From: Halothiobacillus sp. 35-54-62
GTDB lineage: Bacteria; Pseudomonadota; Gammaproteobacteria; Halothiobacillales; Halothiobacillaceae
Length of the DNA stretch: 33,351 nt
Assembly (NCBI GenBank): GCA_002281295.1
Contig: NCFS01000012.1
Location: forward strand, 1 to 33,351
Direction of reading: 5' to 3'
The notes under the pieces are model-generated. The model was not told where the DNA came from, did no database searches, and saw nothing but the letters and a program-made list of their open reading frames with translations. Both the position numbers and the translations under genes were made by a program. How positions within the stretch are numbered: the stretch's first letter is position 1; each line of letters starts with the position of its first letter. Below, in pieces: positions 1 to 9,346 of the stretch.

Positions 1-57
1 GCGGTTGTGTTAGTGCCTACGGTGGGGGTGGGTATGGCGGCAGCTTTACTCCTGTGA
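1..57 (+). CDS. possible 3' end of a cut-off gene
   Basis: The first frame is open from the window edge and ends in a double stop, TGA at 55-57 followed by TAA at 58-60. It would encode a small hydrophobic tail rich in Val, Ala, Gly and Leu, as at the end of a membrane protein. A second open frame starts at base 3, ends at TAG 69-71 and reads as a Gly/Tyr-rich tail, so the frame is uncertain. I do not recognise a family. The tandem stop slightly favours the first frame. Confidence 0.2.
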   Translation, partial: AVVLVPTVGVGMAAALLL

Positions 58-114
58 TAAAGCCGCTTTAGGGCGCCTTTGATTATTGATTCGGCACGAA
101 TAACCCATGAAACC

Positions 115-168
115 GTAGGGTGCGCCATGCGCACCGATGGGCCAAATGGTGCGCATGGCGCACCTTAC
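115..168. repeat. REP-like long palindrome
   Basis: Two 21-bp arms, 115-135 and 148-168, are near-perfect reverse complements around a 12-nt centre. Each arm also contains its own small palindrome (GGTGCGC / GCGCACC around CAT or ATG), so the element can fold either as one long hairpin or as two side-by-side hairpins. The core GGTGCGCATGGCGCACC resembles dispersed extragenic palindromes seen in many proteobacterial genomes. Copy number in this genome cannot be judged from one window, and no REP-associated transposase is present here. Confidence 0.6.
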
Positions 169-270
169 GACTTAGCGGACAATCACGGATAAAACTGGCC
201 GGATCAATAAAACCTGACCATTGGGGGTCTTTAAGGCCATTTAGGGTGCGGCTTTTGGCCTATTTTTGCC

Positions 271-297
271 AAAAAAACCTGCCATGGGGCAGGTTTT
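271..297 (-). terminator. rho-independent terminator of the SQR gene
   Basis: On the minus strand a 10-bp perfect stem (arms 288-297 and 274-283, core CCTGCC/GGCAGG) with a 4-nt loop runs into a stretch of seven T (277-271). It lies about 60 nt downstream of the ancestral SQR stop codon at 358-360, which supports that stop as the true gene end. Confidence 0.8.
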
Positions 298-357
298 AGT
301 TTGAGTCAGTTTAAACCTGTGCTTACGCGGGTGCGTTAGCGCGGTTGTTTTGGGCGT

Positions 358-1589
<1,232 letters not shown>

Positions 1590-1734
1590 GGTGCGAACTC
1601 CTGAGGTGATGCCTTGACCGTTGGGTCAAGATTTAAGCCGATTCTATGGGGCATCGTTTCGACTCAAGCGCCAAGGTTGGTTTAACCAAAGGCGGGATGG
1701 GTGCTACGTGCTTTATCGTTATGTGATGCGCATA

Positions 1735-1780
1735 GCCAAGCAAACGATGTGCGATTCTTGCGCGATTGCCTTTGCTTGGC
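1735..1780. repeat. 10-bp inverted repeat, long loop
   Basis: GCCAAGCAAA at 1735-1744 is exactly complementary to TTTGCTTGGC at 1771-1780. The 26-nt spacer contains further GCGCGA-like sequence. On the minus strand the stem is not followed by a T-run, so a terminator role for prmB is not supported. It could be an mRNA structure or a protein site in the SQR leader. Confidence 0.4.
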
Positions 1781-1798
1781 AAGAAAATTTACCTTAAA

Positions 1799-1855
1799 TT
1801 TTCAATACAGACTGTAGATTAATTTTCAATTAGTTGTTTTATCTATTTTTTCAAT
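1799..1855. repeat. three TTTTCAAT direct repeats
   Basis: TTTTCAAT occurs at 1799-1806, 1823-1830 and 1848-1855, all in the same orientation, with start-to-start distances of 24 and 25 bp (about two and a third helical turns). The surrounding block is strongly AT-rich, which raises the chance of coincidence. Regular spacing in front of a sulfide-oxidation gene makes an activator-binding array plausible. Confidence 0.4.
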
Positions 1856-1879
1856 AAATTTAAATGTATTTGAAAAAAA

Positions 1880-2854
1880 TTAACCGCGCCAATTGGCTAA
1901 GCTGGTGCGATCAATCGTGAATATGGCCGCGTCTGGGTTGTCCAGCCCATCGGCCTCGGTAAGCCAGGTGAGTGTGTGGTGAGGAAAGCTTTGGTCAATC
2001 ATCCGTTTGCCATTGCCCACCTCAACAAACAAGCGCCCCTGCGGGCTTAAGTGGCGGCTCGCTGTATCGAGCATGCGCTCAACCAGTGCCATGCCTCGCT
2101 GTTCGGCATAGAGCCCGAGCGCGGGTTCAAAGTGATACTCGCGCGGTAAATCGTCGGCCTCTTCGGGGTCAACATAAGGCGGGTTGCTGATAATGAGATC
2201 AAAAATTAAGGGCAGGCCGTTGTCATCCACGAGATCATCAAGTAAATCAGATTGCATTAAGTGCACGCGATCATCTTGTTGAAAATCTTGCACATTGCGC
2301 GCGGCAACGCTGAGGGCATCAAAAGAAACATCGCTTGCCACAACCCAGGCGGCCGGAAAATGCGCCGCTAAGGCCAGCGCCAAACACCCTGAGCCGGTGC
2401 CTATATCTAAGAGCGCTTCGGGTGGTTGCTCGGCTGTAAACCAAGGAGAGAACCGCTGCGCGATCAGCGTTGCAAAGGGAGAGCGGGGGATGAGTACCCG
2501 TTCGTCCACATAATAAGGCTCGCCCATAAACCAGGCGCGATTGAGCAAATACGCGGTGGGAATGTGCTCAAGACAGCGCCGCCGAATTAAGCCTAAAACG
2601 GCGGTTAATTCACCCGGTGTAAGCTTGGCTTGCCAGTGAGCGGAATCTAAATTCAACGGCAAGCGCAGGCTATCGAGCACCAGCCACACGGCCTCATCCC
2701 AGTATTGGGTGGTGCCATGGCCTAAAAATACCTGATGCTCATCCATGCGGCTGGCCGCCCAGCGGATCACATCAAGCAAGGTGGCCAGTTGCCGCGTGTC
2801 TTCAATCAGCGGGTACAGGGTGGGGGCGGGGTTTTCAGTCGAATGGGGCATCAT
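1880..2854 (-). CDS. prmB: ribosomal protein L3 N5-glutamine methyltransferase PrmB
   Basis: The 324-residue product is a class I S-adenosylmethionine-dependent methyltransferase that modifies the side chain of a glutamine in ribosomal protein L3. The SAM loop LLDIGTGSGCLAL lies near residue 148 and the glutamine-methylase signature NPPYVD near residue 222. It is followed by EYHFEPALGLYAEQRG, which is typical of PrmB rather than PrmC. The N-terminal helical part also matches PrmB, and E. coli PrmB is about 310 residues long. Two adjacent ATG codons (2854 and 2851) could serve as start, and no strong ribosome site is visible. The gene is divergent from psd across 112 bp and is transcribed toward SQR. 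Confidence 0.93.
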   Translation of the reverse strand: MMPHSTENPAPTLYPLIEDTRQLATLLDVIRWAASRMDEHQVFLGHGTTQYWDEAVWLVLDSLRLPLNLDSAHWQAKLTPGELTAVLGLIRRRCLEHIPTAYLLNRAWFMGEPYYVDERVLIPRSPFATLIAQRFSPWFTAEQPPEALLDIGTGSGCLALALAAHFPAAWVVASDVSFDALSVAARNVQDFQQDDRVHLMQSDLLDDLVDDNGLPLIFDLIISNPPYVDPEEADDLPREYHFEPALGLYAEQRGMALVERMLDTASRHLSPQGRLFVEVGNGKRMIDQSFPHHTLTWLTEADGLDNPDAAIFTIDRTSLANWRG

Positions 2855-2966
2855 GGGGTTTTCACGGGGCTTGTGGCGGAACGAGATGCGTTTATTGTGG
2901 CAGAACTAGAGGTATCATAGCCAAGTTGGCTTTAATTTAGCGTTTAAAAATCACAAGTATCCTCGA

Positions 2967-3899
2967 ATGAATGATCCCCTCAATCAGCCCGTTTCCACGC
3001 CACCGGTTGCGCCCACCTTAGGGCAAAGCCTTTGGACTGCTGTGCAATATGCCCTGCCGCATCATGCGATTTCTCGGGTGGTTTTCCGCCTAAGTCGTTG
3101 GCAAACCCCCTTTACGGCAGCGGTTATTCGCTGGTTTGTGCGGCGGTATGGGGTTGATTTGAGCGAGGCGGTTGAGCCGGACCCCGCCGCTTACGCCAGC
3201 TTTAATGCGTTTTTTACCCGCGCCTTAAACCCCGATTTGCGCCCGATGCCTGCCTGTGCCCGCGCTTGGGTTAGCCCCTGCGATGGGCGGTTAAGCCAGC
3301 TGGGTGCCATTCAATCGGGCAATTTATTGCAAGCCAAGGGGCGCGATTACACGGTCACCCAATTATTAGGCGGCGATGTGGCGCTGGCCCAACAGTTTGA
3401 ACACGGGCAGTTCGCGACGATTTATCTGTCACCCAAAGATTATCATCGGATTCACATGCCTTGCGCCGGCACCCTGCGCGAGATGATTCATGTACCGGGG
3501 CGTCTATTTAGCGTATCGCCCGTGACCGTGCAGCAAGTGCCAGAAATTTTTGCGCGCAATGAGCGATTGGTTTGTGTGTTTGATACCGAGCATGGCCCGC
3601 TCGCGATGGTGCTGGTGGGAGCCATTAACGTGGCGGCTATTGAAACGGTTTGGGCTGGGTTGGTTACCCCGCCTGCGGGTCGTGCCGTGAGTCGGCGGCA
3701 TTATGGCGCGGAGTCGGGGATGGTTATTTCACTGAAGCGCGGCCAAGAAATGGGGCGGTTTAATATGGGCTCAACCGTGGTGATGCTGTTGCCCGCAGGG
3801 TTTGAGTTCGATGCGACGTGGCAAGCACAATCTCCGATTCAATTGGGCAATACCCTAGGGGCACCAGCGCAATCAGACGAATTTATGCAGCGCAATTGA
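2967..3899 (+). CDS. psd: phosphatidylserine decarboxylase proenzyme
   Basis: Psd makes phosphatidylethanolamine from phosphatidylserine at the inner membrane. The 310-residue proenzyme carries the self-cleavage site as FNMGST, where the usual family form is LGST. Cleavage before Ser269 would create the pyruvoyl prosthetic group and a short alpha chain of about 42 residues. Other family blocks are visible: FNAFFTRALNP near residue 84, SPCDG near residue 106, and the conserved YLSPKDYHRIHMP near residue 154. The start ATG at 2967 has no obvious ribosome site, and a second ATG four bases on is out of frame. It leads the run toward the fimX-like gene. The order psd, unknown, fimX matches what I recall at PA4957-PA4959 in Pseudomonas aeruginosa. 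Confidence 0.95.
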   Translation: MNDPLNQPVSTPPVAPTLGQSLWTAVQYALPHHAISRVVFRLSRWQTPFTAAVIRWFVRRYGVDLSEAVEPDPAAYASFNAFFTRALNPDLRPMPACARAWVSPCDGRLSQLGAIQSGNLLQAKGRDYTVTQLLGGDVALAQQFEHGQFATIYLSPKDYHRIHMPCAGTLREMIHVPGRLFSVSPVTVQQVPEIFARNERLVCVFDTEHGPLAMVLVGAINVAAIETVWAGLVTPPAGRAVSRRHYGAESGMVISLKRGQEMGRFNMGSTVVMLLPAGFEFDATWQAQSPIQLGNTLGAPAQSDEFMQRN

Positions 3900-3960
3900 T
3901 GGGAATCCCTCATCATTAAGGCACTGTTTAGTGCAATGCGGATAACAAGGATGGTGAATC

Positions 3961-5601
3961 GTGGCGCAAGTTCGAGATATGCAAGCGTTTATTGATCGGC
4001 TTCTAATCCAAGAACCCTTGGTGGCGGTTGGGCTGCTGGGGGATGAGTTGGCCGATACCACTTGGCAAGATATGGATGAGCCGCAGATTAGCGCCACGGT
4101 GATGGTGCTGCTGCCCTATTTAAGCCGGCTGGCCACGCGGCTACGCACGAGTGTGCGGCAATCGGGCTTGCCGTTAAGTGAATCTGGCCGCGCGCAGTTG
4201 GCCGGTTTGCTAAAGCTTTATCGTTATGCCCAGTTGATGCTTAACCTCAAATTAACAACGCTGTACGAGCAAATCGATGATCCCTTGGGCGGCGAGTATC
4301 TTGTCCGCACGCATCAAGACCAAGTGGATTGGGCGGTGCGCTGCATTCTTGACTGTTATGTCTCCTACGTTGATGTGCCCAAATCCCTTTATGTCGATTT
4401 GCATCAGCTGGTGGATTTAGCGCGCGTTACCTTGCAAGAGCACCATCCGGTGGGTTGGCAGTCGATCCATCAGCATTATGTGGCTCTTTTAACCTTAGCG
4501 ATTGTTAATCCCTACGGGCTCACCCCGGATGAGATGGAAGACATTTTTAATTGTTTAATCCAAACCGGCGGCGCAATCACGCTTGTGCATGGCGAGCCGA
4601 CCCCCACCAGCCGGTTTATTGATATGACCGGCAAAATTATGCCGCATATTGCCCTAACGCCCCGTGCCGGTTTGACCGCACAGGGGGTGTTTCTCGATGT
4701 GAGCGGCTTGTATCAGCCCGAGCTTAGGCACCAATTGTCGCCCGCCTGCCAAATTCATTTAGCGCGTTTGTTGCAGCGCTTACAGTTTTATTTTGTCGGC
4801 CGCACAACGCGGGCGCTTATGGCCGCCCCGCAAGGAGATGAAGCCGCCCGAACCAGCTTGGTGACCATCGGTTTTTTAAGCGTGCATCATCGCCTTGAAC
4901 GGTTAGACCGCAGCGATACCCAGCCCGAAGTGTCTATCGCCTTGGCCGGGCTAGATTGGGAAGGCTTAGAGCAACCCATTCGCGCGGGCGTGCACAGCTT
5001 GACAGGCGCAGACGAGTTTAAGTTGGATATAGACACCGGGCACGCAAAAACGGATATGGATTGGGCCGATGGCTCAGATGCGCACCTATCGGGCAGCCAT
5101 CCCCGCCTTGCTTTGAACGCGCCCGGCACCTGGGATGTGGTTAATTTTTCGGGCTCCGGGTTTCGGTTCCACTGGCGTTTATCGAGCAACAGCCACGCGG
5201 CGGTGGATGATCTACTATTGGCGGAGTTATCCCAAGCGGCGGCGTCGCCCTCGGCCACCAAAACAGGGCTTGCCCTTGGGGTGGTGCGCTGGGTTCGGCA
5301 CATGGATGCCGAGCACAAAACCATTGATATGGGGGTGCAGCGGCTAGCGGGTACCGTATTTGCCAGTTACGCGCGCGATTACCGTACCGAGGGGAGCCGC
5401 TGGAGTAAAAATTGGCCGATAATTGCGCAGCTCGATGACCATGCGCGGCTGACCCGCGTTATTGTCGCCGCTGAGTTGGTGGCTGAAACACAGGAAATTC
5501 TCGTTATGCAAGATAAACATGAAGTTCGCGTGCGATTAGGCGCGGTGTGTCAAACCGGACAGGGATTTTTAATTATGGAGGCCGAACGTGTTGATGCGTG
5601 A
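3961..5601 (+). CDS. uncharacterised protein encoded next to FimX-like regulator (possible C-terminal PilZ-like region)
   Basis: I cannot assign a proven function to this 546-residue protein. It starts with GTG at 3961 behind an AAGGA-type site. The first 300 residues look mainly helical with no signal peptide and no clear membrane segment, so a cytoplasmic location is likely. Near residue 436 the stretch ALGVVRWVRHMD followed by IDMGVQRL resembles the beta-barrel core of PilZ-like c-di-GMP proteins. A clean RxxxR plus D/NxSxxG binding signature is not obvious, so any PilZ fold may be divergent. Its stop overlaps the start of the fimX-like gene by 14 bases, which implies translational coupling. 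The gene occupies the place of PA4958 in the Pseudomonas order as I remember it. A partner or effector in the c-di-GMP pathway of its neighbour is my inference. Confidence 0.7.
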   Translation: MAQVRDMQAFIDRLLIQEPLVAVGLLGDELADTTWQDMDEPQISATVMVLLPYLSRLATRLRTSVRQSGLPLSESGRAQLAGLLKLYRYAQLMLNLKLTTLYEQIDDPLGGEYLVRTHQDQVDWAVRCILDCYVSYVDVPKSLYVDLHQLVDLARVTLQEHHPVGWQSIHQHYVALLTLAIVNPYGLTPDEMEDIFNCLIQTGGAITLVHGEPTPTSRFIDMTGKIMPHIALTPRAGLTAQGVFLDVSGLYQPELRHQLSPACQIHLARLLQRLQFYFVGRTTRALMAAPQGDEAARTSLVTIGFLSVHHRLERLDRSDTQPEVSIALAGLDWEGLEQPIRAGVHSLTGADEFKLDIDTGHAKTDMDWADGSDAHLSGSHPRLALNAPGTWDVVNFSGSGFRFHWRLSSNSHAAVDDLLLAELSQAAASPSATKTGLALGVVRWVRHMDAEHKTIDMGVQRLAGTVFASYARDYRTEGSRWSKNWPIIAQLDDHARLTRVIVAAELVAETQEILVMQDKHEVRVRLGAVCQTGQGFLIMEAERVDA

Positions 5602-7678
5602 TCAGGTACAAGGACGCCCTTTTTCAATTTTATATTTATCCAGTGCGATCAATGATGCCATTGCGCTGCGAAGCCAGCTGCGTAACCAAGGTTTGGGTGC
5701 CCATGTGCTGCATGCTGATTCTTTTGAAACGGCATTAAATCAAGCGCATAAAAGTGCGCTGGATGTGGTGCTTATTGATTTTGGCGGCCAAGCCGCAGGC
5801 TTATTGGACGCCCTGGCATCCGACCCATCGGCGCGGGCGCTTTTTGAATGGATGCCCAAAATTGTGCTGGCCGATGTGGATGACGATACCCAAATTTTGC
5901 CCTTGTTTGAATTAGGCGCCACAGCCGTTGTGCTGCATGAATCCCGTTTGATGCCGGTGCTGATTCGAGAGGTGCTGGCTGCGCTGACGATGCAGGAGAA
6001 AATCTTGCTCAAAAAACAGCTGGCAGGCGCCGAAATGCGTTGCCAGAAGTTGATTGATGGCTCAAGTGAGGCGGTCGCCTATATTCAAGATGGCTTACAT
6101 ATTTACGCCAACCGCGCCTACCTCGACTTAATGGGTTATAGCGAACTGGATGATTTGATTGACGAACCGCTGCTCGATCGCGCACTGGGCGAGAGTGCCG
6201 CGCGGCTTAAAAACTTCCTCAAAGACGAGGAGGGCACCGATGAGTTCGAGCTTAAAACGGAGGGGGGCGATCACATCAAGGTCATTATTTCCGCCTCCCC
6301 CGCCTCATTTGATGGCGAGGCCTGTTTGCAACTCTTTGTGGCCCGCAAACAGCAAAATTCAGTGGAAGTCGAGGAGCAGCTCGAGTTCTTGGCGCGGCGA
6401 GATTTGCTAACCGGGCTGTACAACCGCAATTATTTTTTCGATCAGCTGCATGAGCGCCTTGAGCTTATTAAGCAAAGCGAAACCGAGCAAGGCGTGCTCA
6501 TGATGCTCGACATTACCAATAGCGCCGCGTTAAAGAAAATGATCGGCACGACGGGTGTTGATAGCTTAATTACCGAATTTGGCAAGGAAGTGGAGGCATT
6601 GGTCGGTGGCAAAGGCTTGGTGGCTCGCCACGGCGCCTATTCATTTTTAGTTTTGATGGGTAAAGCCGATTTAGCCCAAGCTGAATCAATGGTGCGCAGC
6701 CTGATTGGGTACGTTAAAGATTATATTTTTACCACAGGAACCACCTCAGTCACCGTGAATGTGGCCTTGGGTTATGTTTTGCTGGATGCAAGCTCGCCAC
6801 AAAATGGGATGGAGCTTGTGGATCGGGCCGAGCGCGCAACCAATAAAGCGGCCGAGCAAGGTGCCAACTTAGCGGAGCGCTACCAAATTGATTTAAAAAC
6901 CGCCAGCGATACCGAACAAGAGGAAACCTGGGCGCGGCGCATTAAAGAGGCCTTAAAAGAAAACCGGTTTTTCTTGGCGTTTCAGCCGATTGTCTCCTTG
7001 CAAGGGCATCGCGATACCAATCGCTTCGAGGTGTTTTTGCGCATGATCGATGAAGAGGGCAAGCCCCTTCGCCCCATGGATTTTTTAGGTCGCGCTGAGC
7101 GGGGCGATTTGATGCACTCCATTGATCGCTGGGTTGTTTTGAGCGCCATTAAAGAAATTCATGCCGGCACCAAACGCGGCGAGCGGATTAAATTATATCT
7201 GCGCATCAGCGAGCAATCCCTGCGCGATGAAGCCTTTGCTCAGTGGTTAGTGAGCCGATTGGCGAGTGTGCGCTTGCCCGAGAATTTATTGGTGATTCAA
7301 GTGCGTGCCGATATGGCGGGGTATTTATTAAAGCATCTCGAAAATCTGCGGGATATTATTGCGCCCTTGGGGTGCGGTATTTTGATTGATGGGTTTGGCG
7401 AGGGTGCCGAACCCTTCCGTTTGCTTGATCACCTGAAAACGCGAGAAATCAAAATTTCCCGCAGCTTGCTCGAAAATTTCAGCCAAGAAGCCGCCAATCA
7501 GGCAGCTGTTGCGCAACTCTTGAATCAAGCCGCCGGGCGCGATGTGCAAGTGATTGTGCCCAACGTAGAGGACCCCCTCACCTTGCAACTGATTTGGCCG
7601 ATGGGGGTAGATTTGGTGCAGGGCGACTTTATCCAAAGCCCCCGCAACAGCCCTGAATTTGATTTTTCACAATTTTAA
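5588..7678 (+). CDS. fimX: FimX-like protein: REC-like, PAS, degenerate GGDEF and EAL domains
   Basis: The 696-residue product has the FimX layout: receiver-like domain (about 11-135), PAS (150-255), GGDEF fold (265-437) and EAL fold (446-690). The GGDEF signature has become RHGAYSF (347-353) and the EAL signature is EVF (481-483), where P. aeruginosa FimX has EVL. IDGFGEG replaces the catalytic DDFGTG loop at 600-606. The FQPI near 465 and VQGDFIQSP at 677-685 of the EAL fold are kept. This predicts a protein that binds c-di-GMP but neither makes nor degrades it. FimX proteins act in type IV pilus assembly and twitching through PilZ and PilB, though no pilus gene lies in this window. GTG at 5588 is chosen as start because GGAGG (5577-5581) is 6 nt upstream; ATG 5594 is an alternative. 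Confidence 0.85.
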   Translation: MLMRDQVQGRPFSILYLSSAINDAIALRSQLRNQGLGAHVLHADSFETALNQAHKSALDVVLIDFGGQAAGLLDALASDPSARALFEWMPKIVLADVDDDTQILPLFELGATAVVLHESRLMPVLIREVLAALTMQEKILLKKQLAGAEMRCQKLIDGSSEAVAYIQDGLHIYANRAYLDLMGYSELDDLIDEPLLDRALGESAARLKNFLKDEEGTDEFELKTEGGDHIKVIISASPASFDGEACLQLFVARKQQNSVEVEEQLEFLARRDLLTGLYNRNYFFDQLHERLELIKQSETEQGVLMMLDITNSAALKKMIGTTGVDSLITEFGKEVEALVGGKGLVARHGAYSFLVLMGKADLAQAESMVRSLIGYVKDYIFTTGTTSVTVNVALGYVLLDASSPQNGMELVDRAERATNKAAEQGANLAERYQIDLKTASDTEQEETWARRIKEALKENRFFLAFQPIVSLQGHRDTNRFEVFLRMIDEEGKPLRPMDFLGRAERGDLMHSIDRWVVLSAIKEIHAGTKRGERIKLYLRISEQSLRDEAFAQWLVSRLASVRLPENLLVIQVRADMAGYLLKHLENLRDIIAPLGCGILIDGFGEGAEPFRLLDHLKTREIKISRSLLENFSQEAANQAAVAQLLNQAAGRDVQVIVPNVEDPLTLQLIWPMGVDLVQGDFIQSPRNSPEFDFSQF

Positions 7679-7691
7679 CGAGCCAAAGTGA

Positions 7692-8105
7692 ATGACAAAA
7701 TTTCCTATGGGTTGGGATGCGGCAGCGCTCGATTGGATCACCATTGATCAATTGGAATTTGATTGCATTATTGGGATATATCCGCATGAACGCGCGCAGG
7801 TTCAACCGGTGCAAATCAATCTGCGGTTGGGGGTAACCCCGGTAAGTGAAGCGGCGCGTGCTGATGATATTGCCGCCACCGTCGACTATCAGCGGGTGTG
7901 CGAGGCCAGCATGGCGGTGGCGCAAACAGGGCAGTTTCAGTTGGTCGAAACGCTCGCGTTAAGCATTGTTGCCGCTTTATTTGAGCAATTCCCCCTCGCG
8001 GCGATACAGATCAAAGTGAGCAAACCGCTGGCACTGCCCTACACCCAAGGGGTCGGCATCGAGTTAATGCGCCGCGCCCCAGCCGCCCACACCGACGAGA
8101 TTTAA
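7692..8105 (+). CDS. folB: dihydroneopterin aldolase
   Basis: FolB converts dihydroneopterin to hydroxymethyl-dihydropterin in folate synthesis. The 137-residue product has the family hallmarks: GIYPHER with Glu33, VDYQ near residue 64, the LVETLA helix with Glu86, and the catalytic Lys111 in VSKPLALP. It carries about 15 residues more at the N-terminus than a typical family member, so a start at the in-frame ATG 7707 is possible. It follows the fimX-like gene by 13 bp, and its TAA shares one base with the ATG of the next gene, indicating one transcript. Confidence 0.93.
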   Translation: MTKFPMGWDAAALDWITIDQLEFDCIIGIYPHERAQVQPVQINLRLGVTPVSEAARADDIAATVDYQRVCEASMAVAQTGQFQLVETLALSIVAALFEQFPLAAIQIKVSKPLALPYTQGVGIELMRRAPAAHTDEI

Positions 8106-9307
8106 TGACACCCCCGCCGGATTTTTCTCTGCCCACCCCTTCCCCTAGCGATCAAGATAAAAGCTGGGCGCTCATTGCCTATTTGCGCAGCCTATCATCG
8201 TCGGCCACGCTCTCGTTTGCCGATTATATGCAGGCGGTGCTGTATCACCCCCAGTGGGGCTATTACGGCAGTGGCCAGGTGCAATTTGGTGCGGGGGGCG
8301 ATTTTGTGACGGCGCCAGAGCGCTCGCCGTTATTTACAGCCGGTTTGGTTTTTGAGTGGCAGCAAGCCCAAGCGGCAGGCTTGGGTGGCGATGTGCTTGA
8401 GTTAGGGGCGGGTTCTGGTCAGTTAGCGCTCGATTTTTTGCAAGCATCTCATCAGCGGGGCTGCATCCCTAACCGCTATTGTATTTTGGAAATTAGCCCG
8501 GCTTTGCGGCGCCGCCAGCAAGAGCGCTTGCGCGCGGCTCTGCCTGACGCGCTATTTGCGCGGCTAATTTGGGTGGATTCGATCGAGGCGCTAAGGCTCA
8601 ATGCCCAAACGGATCAGCCGTGTTTTTCAGGCGGCCTGCTGATTGCCAATGAAGTGCTGGATGCGATGCCCGTGACCCGTTTTCGCTGGCGGCCGGGGCA
8701 AGTTTCTAGCGTTGAAGAACAGCGGGTTTCTTGTGATGGGGCGCGTTTTACTTGGGTGAGTGCGCCGCCTTCGGTTGAGCTTGTGCAGGCATTGGCCGAT
8801 TTTGCCGATAAATGGCCGAAAGATACCCTGGCCGAGGCGCCTGTTGCGGCAGAAATTAACACAGCCTTACCCGCTTGGCTGGCCGAGCTGCAACAGGTTT
8901 TGAGCCAAGCGGCCGGCGCCACCTGGCTTTATTTTTTTGATTACGGGGGCACCTCGGCCGAGGTGTATCGCCCGGATCGCACCGATGGCACTTTGCGCTG
9001 CCACTATCGGCATTTGGCGCATGATGATCCCTTCGTGTACCCCGGGTTGCAAGACATTACTACTTGGGTGGATTTTGAACGCACCGCCCGGCTTGCGGCA
9101 GCGGCGGGGTTTTTTGTCGATGGCGAGCGCAGCCAAGCGGCTTGGTTGCTGGGTACCGATGTGCCCGAGCAGTTCACCAGGCTTATGCAGGCCGCCCCCG
9201 ATCGCGCGGCGAGTGCCCGCATCGCCCAAGGCTTCAAGGAGCTTGTGATGCCCACCGAAATGGGTGAGCGGTTTCGGGTGTTGCGTTTGCGGGTTGAGCC
9301 GGCTTAA
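8105..9307 (+). CDS. MidA/NDUFAF7-family SAM-dependent methyltransferase
   Basis: This 400-residue protein belongs to the COG1565 (DUF185) family, whose mitochondrial member NDUFAF7 methylates an arginine of complex I. The diagnostic N-terminal block reads HPQWGYYGSG followed by GDFVTAPERSPLF (about residues 48-78). The SAM-binding loop is LELGAGSGQLALDF near residue 100, and IANEVLDAMPV lies near residue 181. The C-terminal half contains the family motif YFFDYGG. The bacterial substrate is not settled, so an arginine methyltransferase role is only by homology. It overlaps folB by one base. Confidence 0.88.
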   Translation: MTPPPDFSLPTPSPSDQDKSWALIAYLRSLSSSATLSFADYMQAVLYHPQWGYYGSGQVQFGAGGDFVTAPERSPLFTAGLVFEWQQAQAAGLGGDVLELGAGSGQLALDFLQASHQRGCIPNRYCILEISPALRRRQQERLRAALPDALFARLIWVDSIEALRLNAQTDQPCFSGGLLIANEVLDAMPVTRFRWRPGQVSSVEEQRVSCDGARFTWVSAPPSVELVQALADFADKWPKDTLAEAPVAAEINTALPAWLAELQQVLSQAAGATWLYFFDYGGTSAEVYRPDRTDGTLRCHYRHLAHDDPFVYPGLQDITTWVDFERTARLAAAAGFFVDGERSQAAWLLGTDVPEQFTRLMQAAPDRAASARIAQGFKELVMPTEMGERFRVLRLRVEPA

Positions 9308-9346
9308 TTTTTATTTCCCCCTCCCTTTATGAAGAACTTAGGTGAT

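Larger units (their letters stand above)
1590..1879 (-). promoter_or_regulatory. SQR leader with multiple repeats and palindromes
   Basis: The 290 bases between prmB and SQR hold no gene. From the SQR side outward there are: the ribosome site; CTTGACC-N4-GGTCAAG (1613-1630); the palindrome TTGGTT-T-AACCAA (1677-1689); a perfect 10-bp inverted repeat GCCAAGCAAA (1735-1744) / TTTGCTTGGC (1771-1780) with a 26-nt loop; and a very AT-rich block (about 1790-1880) with TTTTCAAT three times at 1799, 1823 and 1848, spaced 24 and 25 bp. I could not find a convincing -35/-10 pair. The layout suggests a regulated promoter for SQR, since the gap is long and the neighbour is a housekeeping gene. Confidence 0.45.

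Noticed and set aside
8867-9255. Minus-strand frames within the MidA-type gene
   Set aside because: Antisense shadows of a strongly conserved gene with no ribosome site.
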